Positions 15,933 through 22,568 of a stretch of 44,956 nt of DNA are shown one piece after another. The translations under genes and the position numbers were made by a program. The DNA is from a virus, in the IMG/VR virus record IMGVR_UViG_3300043540_000934, positions 1-44,956 of that record; one strand, 5' to 3'. The first letter of the stretch is position 1. Each line of letters begins with the position of its first letter. The notes beneath the pieces are model-generated. The model made no database searches. It saw nothing but the letters and a program-made list of their open reading frames with translations, and had not been told where the DNA came from.

Positions 15933-16249
15933 GCCGGACGCGCCTTCCAGAACGTCGGCCGAGCATGACGATGCAGTTCATCTATGAGGCGAACAACTAC
16001 TCGGTCACGCTGGGCTTCGATGTCGCCAACGACCGCATCGGCGAGGTGTTCACGCATGGCGCCAAGATCGGCTCGGCGATGGATCGTATCCTCGACGATG
16101 CTTGCGTCGCGCTCTCGCTCCTGCTCCAGCATGGCGTCGCGCCCCACGCGCTCGCGGCCAGCATGGGACGGCTCGGCGACGGCAAGTCGCCTGCCTCGGT
16201 CATCGGCGCGCTCGCCGACCTGATCGCCCGCGAGTCGAGGGCGCAATGA
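15929..16249 (+). CDS. Small TSCPD-like protein
   Basis: This 106-aa protein contains GSAMDRILDDACVALSLLLQ and GRLGDGKSPASVIGALADLI, reminiscent of the TSCPD domain found at the C-terminus of NrdJ-type ribonucleotide reductases and as stand-alone phage proteins. The role is unknown. Starts at 15929 (ATGA overlap with the resolvase gene) or at the internal ATG at codon 12 or 14 (MTMQFIYEA). Its stop overlaps the next ATG. Confidence 0.6.
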   Translation: MSRTRLPERRPSMTMQFIYEANNYSVTLGFDVANDRIGEVFTHGAKIGSAMDRILDDACVALSLLLQHGVAPHALAASMGRLGDGKSPASVIGALADLIARESRAQ

Positions 16250-16797
16250 CGAAGAAGCAGAAACACAAAATCCGCGATGCCAAACCAAATGCGACGGCCC
16301 AGCAGCAGCGCACGGTGCGGACGGTCACCGAGTTCGACCCCAACGGTATCGAAGTGACCCACCATCGAAGTGTGGACACGCTCGGGCTGATGCTCCGCTC
16401 GGGTGCGATCACGAACGCAATGCATGCGGCAGGCCGTGACTTCCAGGCAGCGTTCACGATTGCCTGCTTCGACTCGATGCCGAGGGTGAACCTGAACCTA
16501 ATGGGGCGGTCACCATCACCGGCGCATGACGTCTACAACCTCAGCGACCGTCAGCTCGCAGCGCGCGAACGCGTGGCGCGCGCCATCGATGCGCTCGGCG
16601 GCCACGGCTCGCCGGCAGGATCGTGCGTCTGGCACGTCGTGGGCATGCAGACGTCCGTTCGCGAATGGGCGCTCCGGCAGGGCTGGGGAGGACGGCCGGT
16701 GCGGCAAGAGAGCGCGCAAGGGATTCTCGTTGCCGCGCTTGGCGTGCTTGCGAAGCACTTCGGCATCCGCGAGTCGGGCGAGCGACGTTGTGCATGA
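16246..16797 (+). CDS. DUF6456-like protein
   Basis: The 183-aa protein starts with a very basic segment (MTKKQKHKIRDAK) and has the DUF6456 pattern in its second half: ARERVARAIDALGG, CVWHVVGMQTSVREWALRQG, ESAQGILVAALGVLAKHFG. That domain often forms the C-terminal half of HTH regulators in Rhizobiales; here no clear N-terminal HTH is seen, so it may be a phage regulator or structural accessory. ATG 16246 overlaps the upstream TGA. Confidence 0.7.
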   Translation: MTKKQKHKIRDAKPNATAQQQRTVRTVTEFDPNGIEVTHHRSVDTLGLMLRSGAITNAMHAAGRDFQAAFTIACFDSMPRVNLNLMGRSPSPAHDVYNLSDRQLAARERVARAIDALGGHGSPAGSCVWHVVGMQTSVREWALRQGWGGRPVRQESAQGILVAALGVLAKHFGIRESGERRCA

Positions 16798-16912
16798 AGA
16801 CGACGCGTCAACGTGGTCCGCTCGTGACATTCGCGAGTCGCTTCAATGGCTTGCAGACAAAATGTACTCGTCGATCGTTTTCGGATTGACCGGTGACCGA
16901 TGCAAGTCCTAG
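16790..16912 (+). CDS. Possible very small ORF after DUF6456
   Basis: From GTG 16790 a 40-codon frame reads VHEDDASTWSARDIRESLQW and onward, with protein-like composition and an amphipathic helix. A competing frame begins at ATG 16794, which overlaps the DUF6456 stop as ATGA (31 codons, basic). Only one can be real and neither has a clear ribosome binding site; it may also be a remnant. The rest of 16913-17050 holds nothing I can recognise. Confidence 0.3.
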   Translation: MHEDDASTWSARDIRESLQWLADKMYSSIVFGLTGDRCKS

Positions 16913-17050
16913 CGTTCAATCACGGTGCCGAATTGCGCGAGAGGACCGAGACGGCAAAGACGTTGCGGCAATCGCGGGTCCTCCCTGGCCGAGAATGGTA
17001 TGCGGGGGGCAATGGCCCGGAATTTCGCCACCGGCAGCCGCAAAATCTGA

Positions 17051-17164
17051 GTTACCAGTTACCACCCGACGTTGGCGCCTGTGTGCCCTAAAGGCGCGCA
17101 ACGGCGCGGGTTTCTCGCTCGGCGCGCCTGGTAACCCCGACTGGTAACCCGGAAGCCGGTTACC
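17051..17164. repeat. GGTAAC/GGTTACC repeat cluster before the methyltransferases
   Basis: GTTACC occurs at 17051 and 17058 (reverse strand: GGTAACTGGTAAC), GGTAACC at 17130 and 17143, and GGTTACC at 17158. The reverse-strand pair has the same layout as GGTGACTGGTGAC in the origin-like array, with A replacing G. The cluster lies within the 399-bp gap between DUF6456 and the first methyltransferase. It could be an operator set for those genes or a second initiator-binding region. Confidence 0.5.
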
Positions 17165-17196
17165 ACCCGCCGCGGTACCAAGCCGAATCGAACCAA

Positions 17197-18588
17197 ATGA
17201 CGCCGCGCCTGCCCGATGCGGTCGAGCACTGGCCGCTCGATCGGCTGGTTCCCTACGCGCGCAATGCCCGGACGCACGACGACGACCAGGTCGCGCAGAT
17301 TGCGGCCTCCATTGTCGAGTTCGGCTGGACCAATCCAATCCTGGTGGACGCAGAGGGCGGTATCGTCGCCGGCCATGGCCGGCTGCTGGCGGCACGCAAG
17401 CTCGGCATCGACACGGTTCCAGTCGTCGTTCTCGACCATCTGACTCCAGCACAGCGGCGCGCATACGTCATCGCCGACAACAAGCTGGCGCTGAACGCCG
17501 GCTGGAACGAGGAGCTGCTGGTATCGGAACTGCATGCACTGAATGGCGAGGGCTTTGATCTTGAACTCACCGGCTTCTCCGACGCCGAGCTGGACGCGTT
17601 TATGGCGCCGCTCGGTGATAAGCCCGAGGCCACCGACGGTGACGGCGAAGACGCCGCTGACGATATGCCGGCACCGCCCCGCGAGGCGGTCTCTCGCTTG
17701 GGCGACCTCTGGCTAATCGGCAAGCATCGGCTGCTATGCGGCGACAGCACCGACCTCTTGACGGTGACGCGCGTCATGAATGGCGAGCGCGCGGTGCTCG
17801 TGTTCACGTCGCCGCCTTACGGAAACCAGCGCGATTACACCACCGGTGGCGTCGGCGATTGGGACGCGCTGATGCGCGGCGTGTTTGCAGCGTTGCCGGT
17901 CGCGGACTCAGCCCAAGTCCTGGTCAATCTTGGGCTGGTCCACCGCGATAACGAATGGCAGCCCTATTGGCAGGCCTGGCTCGACTGGATGCGCGAGCAG
18001 GACTGGCGCCGCTTCGGGCTCTACGTCTGGGACCAGGGTCCGGGATTGCCGGGCGACTGGAACGGGCGGCTCGCGCCGGCCTTCGAGTTTGTCTTCCACT
18101 TCAATCGCAGGGCGCGCAAGCCAAACAAGATCGTGCCCTGCAAGTGGGCAGGCCACGTCAACGACACGCACGGCGGCATCCGCCACAAGGACGGGCACGT
18201 CGGCGAATGGACGCACGCCGGCCAGGGCGTCCAGGAGACGCGGATCCCCGACAACGTCATCCGTATCACGCGGCACAAGGCGCGCGGCATCGAGACCGAG
18301 CACCCAGCGGTATTCCCGGTGGCACTGCCGGAATTCGTGATGCGCGCCTACAGCAACGAACGCGACATCCTCTATGAGCCCTTCGCGGGTTCGGGCACCA
18401 GCATCATCGCCGCGGAACGCACCGGTCGACGCGCCAGAGCAGTGGAGCTCGCGCCCCAATACGTCGATGTCGCGCTCCGCCGGTGGCGCAAACTCTTTCC
18501 CGATCAGCCGGTGGAACTCGATGGCGAAGGCCAAACCTTCGAAGCGGTCGCGCGAGCGCGCGGGGTCGCAATCCCCGACGACGAATGA
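17197..18588 (+). CDS. ParB-domain DNA methyltransferase, SPPY type
   Basis: This 463-aa fusion has a ParB-like N-terminal domain (DRLVPYARNARTH; IVAGHGRLLAARKLG; residues ~10-110), an acidic linker (~145-165), and a methyltransferase domain with catalytic TSPPYG (S205-Y208) before the SAM-binding FAGSGT (396-401). This is the beta-class order. SPPY is most often linked to N4-cytosine methylation, though specificity cannot be read from sequence alone. No restriction enzyme is adjacent, so it is probably an orphan phage methylase that protects phage DNA or marks regulatory sites. Its 3' end overlaps the next gene by 68 bp. Confidence 0.85.
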   Translation: MTPRLPDAVEHWPLDRLVPYARNARTHDDDQVAQIAASIVEFGWTNPILVDAEGGIVAGHGRLLAARKLGIDTVPVVVLDHLTPAQRRAYVIADNKLALNAGWNEELLVSELHALNGEGFDLELTGFSDAELDAFMAPLGDKPEATDGDGEDAADDMPAPPREAVSRLGDLWLIGKHRLLCGDSTDLLTVTRVMNGERAVLVFTSPPYGNQRDYTTGGVGDWDALMRGVFAALPVADSAQVLVNLGLVHRDNEWQPYWQAWLDWMREQDWRRFGLYVWDQGPGLPGDWNGRLAPAFEFVFHFNRRARKPNKIVPCKWAGHVNDTHGGIRHKDGHVGEWTHAGQGVQETRIPDNVIRITRHKARGIETEHPAVFPVALPEFVMRAYSNERDILYEPFAGSGTSIIAAERTGRRARAVELAPQYVDVALRRWRKLFPDQPVELDGEGQTFEAVARARGVAIPDDE

Positions 18589-19834
18589 TCAGCTGCAGGT
18601 CGAGCTCTGGCCAATCGACCGGCTTCTGCCCTATGCGGCGAACGCCCGGACCCATCCCGACGAGCAGGTCGCTCAGATTGCTAGCTCGATCGCGGAATTC
18701 GGCTTTAACGTGCCGTGCCTGGTTGACGACCGCGGAGTGCTCATCGCCGGCCACGGGCGGATCGTCGCAGCCAAGCGGCTTGGTCTGCAGCAGGTTCCGG
18801 TCATCCGCCTCGGGCATCTGACCGATGCCCAGGCGCGCGCGTTTCGCCTCGCCGACAATCGCATTGCGCTCAACGCCGGTTGGGACGACCAACTGCTCTC
18901 TGCCGAGCTGGAGCGGCTCAAGGAGGATGGCGTCGATCTCGCCTCGCTCGGGTTTGCCGAGGACGAGCTCGATCGACTGCTCAACGAACTCAACGGAGAT
19001 GGGGCAGCGGAGGGAGAGGATGAAGTCCCGGATCCGCCTGCCCAGGCGGTCACCCGGCCCGGCGACCTTTGGCTGCTTGGACCGCATCGCCTGCTGTGCG
19101 GTGACGCCACAGTTGCTAGTGACGTCGGGCGTCTCCTCGATGGCGCGCATCCGCACCTGATGGTGACGGACCCGCCCTATGGCGTCGAGTACGATCCCAA
19201 CTGGCGAGTCGAGTCCGGCGTTTCCTCGACTGCGCGGCCCGGCAAGGTCAACAATGACGACCGCGCCGATTGGCGCGAGGCCTGGAGCCTGTTTCCGGGG
19301 GACGTCGCCTATGTCTGGCACTCGGGGATTTACGCGCGGACCGTGGCGGAAAGCCTCGATGCCTGCGGCTTCCTGATCAGGGCGCAGATTGTATGGGCCA
19401 AACCCCGCCTGGTGCTGAGCCGCGGCGATTATCACTGGCAGCACGAACCGTGCTTTTACGCGGTGCGCAAGGGCGCGAGCGGCCATTGGCAGGGCGCGCG
19501 CGATCAAACCACGTTGTGGACCATCGCCACCGGCGAGAACGACGAGGCGACCGAACACGGGACGCAGAAGCCGGTCGAATGCATGCGCCGGCCGATCGTC
19601 AACAACAGCGCGAAGGGCGATCTCGTCTATGAGCCCTTCGCTGGATCGGGTTCGACCCTGATTGCTGCCGAGTCCGTCGGCCGCGCCTGCCTCGCCATCG
19701 AAATCGACCCGCGCTACTGCGACGTAGTCATCGAGCGTTGGCAGCGCCACGCACGCGGGACGGCGACGCTTGCCGACGATGATCGCACCTTTGATGCGCT
19801 GAGAGACGAACGGCAAAACGCCGCCGGGGGTTGA
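18521..19834 (+). CDS. ParB-domain DNA methyltransferase, DPPY type
   Basis: The 437-aa protein is a paralogue of the preceding gene product: ParB-like domain (DRLLPYAANARTH; LIAGHGRIVAAKRLG), acidic linker, then DPPYG (D217-Y220) and FAGSGS (373-378). DPPY suggests N6-adenine methylation. It also contains ATEHGTQKP, typical of this methylase class. The ATG at 18521 lies inside the upstream gene with GGTGGA six bases before it; no later start precedes the ParB domain. The pair probably arose by duplication and divergence, giving two different modification activities. Confidence 0.85.
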   Translation: MAKAKPSKRSRERAGSQSPTTNDQLQVELWPIDRLLPYAANARTHPDEQVAQIASSIAEFGFNVPCLVDDRGVLIAGHGRIVAAKRLGLQQVPVIRLGHLTDAQARAFRLADNRIALNAGWDDQLLSAELERLKEDGVDLASLGFAEDELDRLLNELNGDGAAEGEDEVPDPPAQAVTRPGDLWLLGPHRLLCGDATVASDVGRLLDGAHPHLMVTDPPYGVEYDPNWRVESGVSSTARPGKVNNDDRADWREAWSLFPGDVAYVWHSGIYARTVAESLDACGFLIRAQIVWAKPRLVLSRGDYHWQHEPCFYAVRKGASGHWQGARDQTTLWTIATGENDEATEHGTQKPVECMRRPIVNNSAKGDLVYEPFAGSGSTLIAAESVGRACLAIEIDPRYCDVVIERWQRHARGTATLADDDRTFDALRDERQNAAGG

Positions 19835-19845
19835 ATCCGGCGGCG
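19815..19845 (-). terminator. Rho-independent terminator for the DUF3489 gene
   Basis: CGCCGCCGG (19819-19827) and CCGGCGGCG (19837-19845) form a perfect 9-bp stem with a 9-nt loop. On the minus strand the stem is followed by TTTT (19818-19815), so it terminates leftward transcription from DUF3489. It overlaps the last codons of the methyltransferase gene and may also slow rightward transcription. Confidence 0.65.
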
Positions 19846-19861
19846 CTAGGTTGAATGCGGA

Positions 19862-20158
19862 TCAGGCTGCGATGCGGTAGACGCGGCCGCGGCCTTCGAC
19901 CTTCTCCGACTGCACGTTCAAGCCAAGCTTCTTCTTGAGTGCGCCGGCGAGCGCCCCGCGCACCGTGTGCGCTTGCCAGTCGAACTTCTTGACGATCTCA
20001 TCGATCGTGGCGCCCTCGGGACGCTTGAGCATCTCGATGAGCTGCGCCTGCTTGCTGTTGGCGCGTGTGCCGGGCGTCTTGGCTTTTGCTTGGACCTTCC
20101 GCTTCGGAGAAGTCTTGGTCTTGGCCTTGCTGGTCCTTGCCTTGCTTGTCTTTGCCAT
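19862..20158 (-). CDS. DUF3489 protein
   Basis: This 98-aa protein has a Lys/Thr/Ser/Ala-rich basic N-terminus with AKTSKARTSKAKTKTS-type repeats (residues 1-40), then a DUF3489 winged-helix-like domain (IEMLKRPEGATIDEIVKKFD; AHTVRGALAGALKKKLG). The fold suggests DNA binding with a histone-like tail, but the function is unknown. The ATG at 20158 has AAGGAG six bases upstream. It faces the rightward methyltransferases convergently and has its own terminator, so it is transcribed separately. Confidence 0.85.
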   Translation of the reverse strand: MAKTSKARTSKAKTKTSPKRKVQAKAKTPGTRANSKQAQLIEMLKRPEGATIDEIVKKFDWQAHTVRGALAGALKKKLGLNVQSEKVEGRGRVYRIAA

Positions 20159-20470
20159 CTCGGGCTCCTTCATAGTCGGGCCGCGACCATCGCGACCCTT
20201 GTGTGGTTGCCGCCCCAGGAGCAAGAGGCTTTTTGCCGATGAGCGCAGTGATCGAGTGCGGTCTTGTGTCAGGCCTCTGATGTGCGGCCTGTCCAATGCC
20301 GCGGGCCAGGATGGTGATCTGCGGATCGGGTCCAAATCTTCTACCCGAGCTCAAGGCTCTGTGGGCCGCTCTGGTTTTCCCGATCCAGATCTTGTCGATC
20401 GTTACGCCCATTCGGGTCTTCGCCTTCTCACACCTCCGTCACCGGTGTCTGACCTTTCCAATCTGCATGG
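20159..20470. other. Non-coding gap between DUF3489 and the IS110 transposase
   Basis: No credible gene lies in these 312 bp. The left part must hold the leftward promoter of DUF3489, and the right part contains one end of the IS110 element, whose exact border cannot be set by eye. A CACCGGTG palindrome is at 20440-20447, and an inverted repeat begins at 20463. Confidence 0.5.
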
Positions 20471-20478
20471 TCATGCAG
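20463..20478. repeat. Inverted repeat at the transposase stop codon
   Basis: CTGCATG-GT-CATGCAG is a perfect 7-bp inverted repeat with a 2-bp spacer, spanning the TGA of the transposase (20471-20473). It may help end the transposase transcript or may be part of the element's recognised end. Confidence 0.4.
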
Positions 20479-21502
20479 CGGCAGCCAGCGCCGGGTCTCT
20501 GTAATCCTCGCCCTTCGTCAGCATGGCCCAGATTGCGCGGGCCATCTTGTTCGCCAGCGCGATCGCAACCAGCATCTTCGGCTTGCGCTCCAGCATCCGT
20601 GCCAGCCACGAGCCTGCGGCGATGGATTTTTGCCCGAGCCAGTTGATCCGCGACATGGCGCCCATGATGAGCAGGCGCCGGATGTCAATCTGTCCGGCTT
20701 TGGAGACACGCCCCAGCCGCTCCTTGCCGCCCGAGGAATGCTGGCGCGGCACAAGGCCGAGCCAGGCGGCGAAGTCGCGGCCCCGCCGAAACGAGCTCAT
20801 GTCGGGAGCGAAGGCTTCGACCGCAAGCGCGATGAGCGGGCCGACCCCGGGCATCGTCTGCAGTCGCCGAGCTGTGTCCGTCTGGGTGGCCAGTGCCTTG
20901 ATCTGCTTCATCCGCGCGTTGATGCGCGTGCTCGCCTGGGCGATCTGGTCGAGCAGGTCCCGGCATTCCGCGCGAACCAGCTCGGGAATGGCACTCGCCG
21001 GATCCTCGACGAACGCCGAAATCCGTTTGATCGCAACCAGCCCCTGCGGAAAGCTGTGGCCGAACTCGTAGAGATGCGAACGGAGCGCATTGATCAATTC
21101 GGTACGGTGGTGCACGAGCCTCGCCCGGCTGCGGAACAGAACGGCGCGCGCCTGGGCGGCCTCATCCTTGGGCTCGACGAAGCGCATATCGGGACGCTGC
21201 GCCGCGGTGACGATCGCCTCAGCATCGGCAGCATCGTTCTTCTGGCGCTTTACGAAGGGACGGACATATTGGGGCGCGATCAGCTTCACCTCATGTCCAA
21301 GGCGGGTAAGTTCACGACTCCAGAAATGCGCACCCGCGCAGGCCTCCATCACCACAACTGCCGGAGGGTGCTGGGCCATGAACCTTTCGAACTGTAGGCG
21401 TGAGAGCTTCTTGCGAAACTGCACGTGCCCCGTCATCGAGGCGCCATGGAGCTGGAAAACACGCTTTGCCAAATCGACGCCGATCATCGTATCTTTCGTC
21501 AC
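20471..21502 (-). CDS. IS110-family transposase (DEDD/serine recombinase)
   Basis: The 343-aa protein has the DEDD RuvC-like N-terminal domain (IGVDLAKRVFQLHG; VVMEACAGAHFW; KNDAADAEAIV) and the C-terminal transposase_20 domain (LQTMPGVGPLIALAVEAF; FAAWLGLVPRQHSSGGK with the conserved serine region). It moves the element through a bridge-RNA-guided reaction in studied IS110 members. The GTG at 21502 gives the typical VTKDTMIGVDLAK start; the ATG at 21487 is an alternative. The frame is intact, so the element may be active. Confidence 0.9.
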   Translation of the reverse strand: MTKDTMIGVDLAKRVFQLHGASMTGHVQFRKKLSRLQFERFMAQHPPAVVVMEACAGAHFWSRELTRLGHEVKLIAPQYVRPFVKRQKNDAADAEAIVTAAQRPDMRFVEPKDEAAQARAVLFRSRARLVHHRTELINALRSHLYEFGHSFPQGLVAIKRISAFVEDPASAIPELVRAECRDLLDQIAQASTRINARMKQIKALATQTDTARRLQTMPGVGPLIALAVEAFAPDMSSFRRGRDFAAWLGLVPRQHSSGGKERLGRVSKAGQIDIRRLLIMGAMSRINWLGQKSIAAGSWLARMLERKPKMLVAIALANKMARAIWAMLTKGEDYRDPALAAAA

Positions 21503-21623
21503 GGTTGCCGTCCCTTCTGCTTGTGGTTCTGAAGACCACCTTTTTGGCACACTGCGATGCCGTCTGAAGAGGGCGGCAACCACCCCATCTTCTACGACCC
21601 CGAGCCCCGCGTTGGAGCGGGGC
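21503..21623 (-). ncRNA. Putative IS110 bridge RNA region
   Basis: On the minus strand, 5' of the transposase start, a perfect 7-bp hairpin (GCCCCGC/GCGGGGC, 21604-21623) is followed by a ~79-nt stem-loop closed by GGTTGCCG (21503-21510) with CGGCAACC (21574-21581). A further hairpin (GTGGT 21523-21527 with ACCAC 21535-21539) lies inside. A 5' stem-loop followed by stem-loops with internal loops is the published build of IS110 bridge RNAs, encoded upstream of the transposase. The loops could not be matched to target or donor sequences by eye. Confidence 0.45.
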
Positions 21624-21648
21624 AGAGCACTTGTGGGGCGGAAGCCAA

Positions 21649-21894
21649 TCAGCTTCGGCGCGACAGGACGCGGTCCATGGATTGCTGGAAGGTTTCGTTG
21701 GGAAGCGCAGTCTCGGCGGCCTGCCGGATCACGCCAAATACGACGAGCTGTACGCGCCTGACTGCCTGTTCGAGTGTCTCTCCGGGCTGGACCCGCGCGC
21801 CGCAATTCGCCAGGAATTTTCGGAGCGCCGGCTCGCGCGCGGCGGCGACGCGCGCGCGAATCTCTGCGGGCGAAAGGCCACCCCAGTCATCCAT
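21649..21894 (-). CDS. Small unknown protein beside the IS110 element
   Basis: The 81-aa product starts MDDWGGLSPAEIRARVAAAR and is helical and polar; I do not recognise a family. The start is firm: AGGAGG lies about nine bases before the ATG at 21894. It ends (SMDRVLSRRS) at the edge of the IS110 upstream region, so its C-terminus may have been trimmed by the insertion. It is divergent from the terminase genes, with ~116 bp between that must hold both promoters. Confidence 0.6.
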   Translation of the reverse strand: MDDWGGLSPAEIRARVAAAREPALRKFLANCGARVQPGETLEQAVRRVQLVVFGVIRQAAETALPNETFQQSMDRVLSRRS

Positions 21895-22010
21895 GGTCGC
21901 GCTCCTCCTGGCGGTCTGAGTTCTGTGATGACGCCATAGAGGCGCTGCTTCGGCCCGGAGCCAAGCGAATAATCGGATCATTTGGTTGCTTAGTTCGCCG
22001 CACAATCATC

Positions 22011-22568
22011 ATGGGATTATCAATCCGCGCTTATGCCAAGCGGCGTGGCGTCAGCCACGTTGCCGTGCTCAAGGCCACAAAGGCCGGACGTATCCCGCTT
22101 GAGCCGGACGGCACGATCGATCCCGCCAAAGCCGACGCAGCGTGGCAGCGTTCGACGGACCCAGGGCGCGCGAAGTCCAAACCGAAGGCGCCAACGGAGA
22201 AACTTCGTCCGGTCGGCGAGGCCGCGCTCGGCTCCGTTCGCGAGACGCTGAAGGAGCAGGGACTTCCCGCCGGCGGCAGCGTCACTTTCGTCCAGGCGCG
22301 CACCGCCCACGAAATCGCCAAGGCGCATCTCGCGCGGCTTCGCCTGCAGCGCATGAAGGGTGAGCTGGTGGACCGCGCTCGCGCCACCGCGCTGGTGTTT
22401 CGGTTGGCGCGCGAGGAACGGGACTCCTGGCTCAACTGGCCGGCGCGCGTCGCGGCTTTGATGGCGGCCGACCTCGGCGTGGAGGCACACGCGGTCCAGA
22501 AACTCATCGAGACGCATGTCCGCGGTCACCTCACCGAGCTCGCAGAGATTCGAGCGGAATTCCGGTGA
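22011..22568 (+). CDS. Terminase small subunit-like protein
   Basis: This 185-aa protein begins with a MerR/Nu1-like winged HTH (RAYAKRRGVSHVAVLKATKA GRI region, residues ~5-30), a basic linker (residues ~45-65), and a helical C-terminal half (AHEIAKAHLARLRLQRMKGE; RVAALMAADLGVEAHAVQ) that fits an oligomerisation domain. It would recognise the packaging site and hand DNA to the large subunit. It overlaps the large-subunit gene by 53 bp. The ATG at 22011 is the natural start of the HTH domain. Confidence 0.75.
   Translation: MGLSIRAYAKRRGVSHVAVLKATKAGRIPLEPDGTIDPAKADAAWQRSTDPGRAKSKPKAPTEKLRPVGEAALGSVRETLKEQGLPAGGSVTFVQARTAHEIAKAHLARLRLQRMKGELVDRARATALVFRLAREERDSWLNWPARVAALMAADLGVEAHAVQKLIETHVRGHLTELAEIRAEFR

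Larger units (their letters stand above)
20463..21648 (-). mobile_element. IS110-family insertion sequence (approximate limits)
   Basis: A complete IS110-type transposase gene with a structured non-coding region on its 5' side identifies the element. IS110 elements lack terminal inverted repeats and usually make no target duplication, so the limits given are only outer estimates. It lies between two small minus-strand genes, within a stretch that separates replication genes from packaging genes, and seems not to disrupt an essential phage gene. Confidence 0.75.

Noticed and set aside
16893-17147. Small frames between DUF6456 and the first methyltransferase
   Set aside because: They run through the repeat cluster, are basic and low in hydrophobic content, and have no ribosome binding site.
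17197-19834. Restriction-modification system
   Set aside because: Two methyltransferases are present, but no restriction endonuclease or specificity subunit is next to them; the PD-(D/E)XK protein is far away and belongs to the recombination operon.
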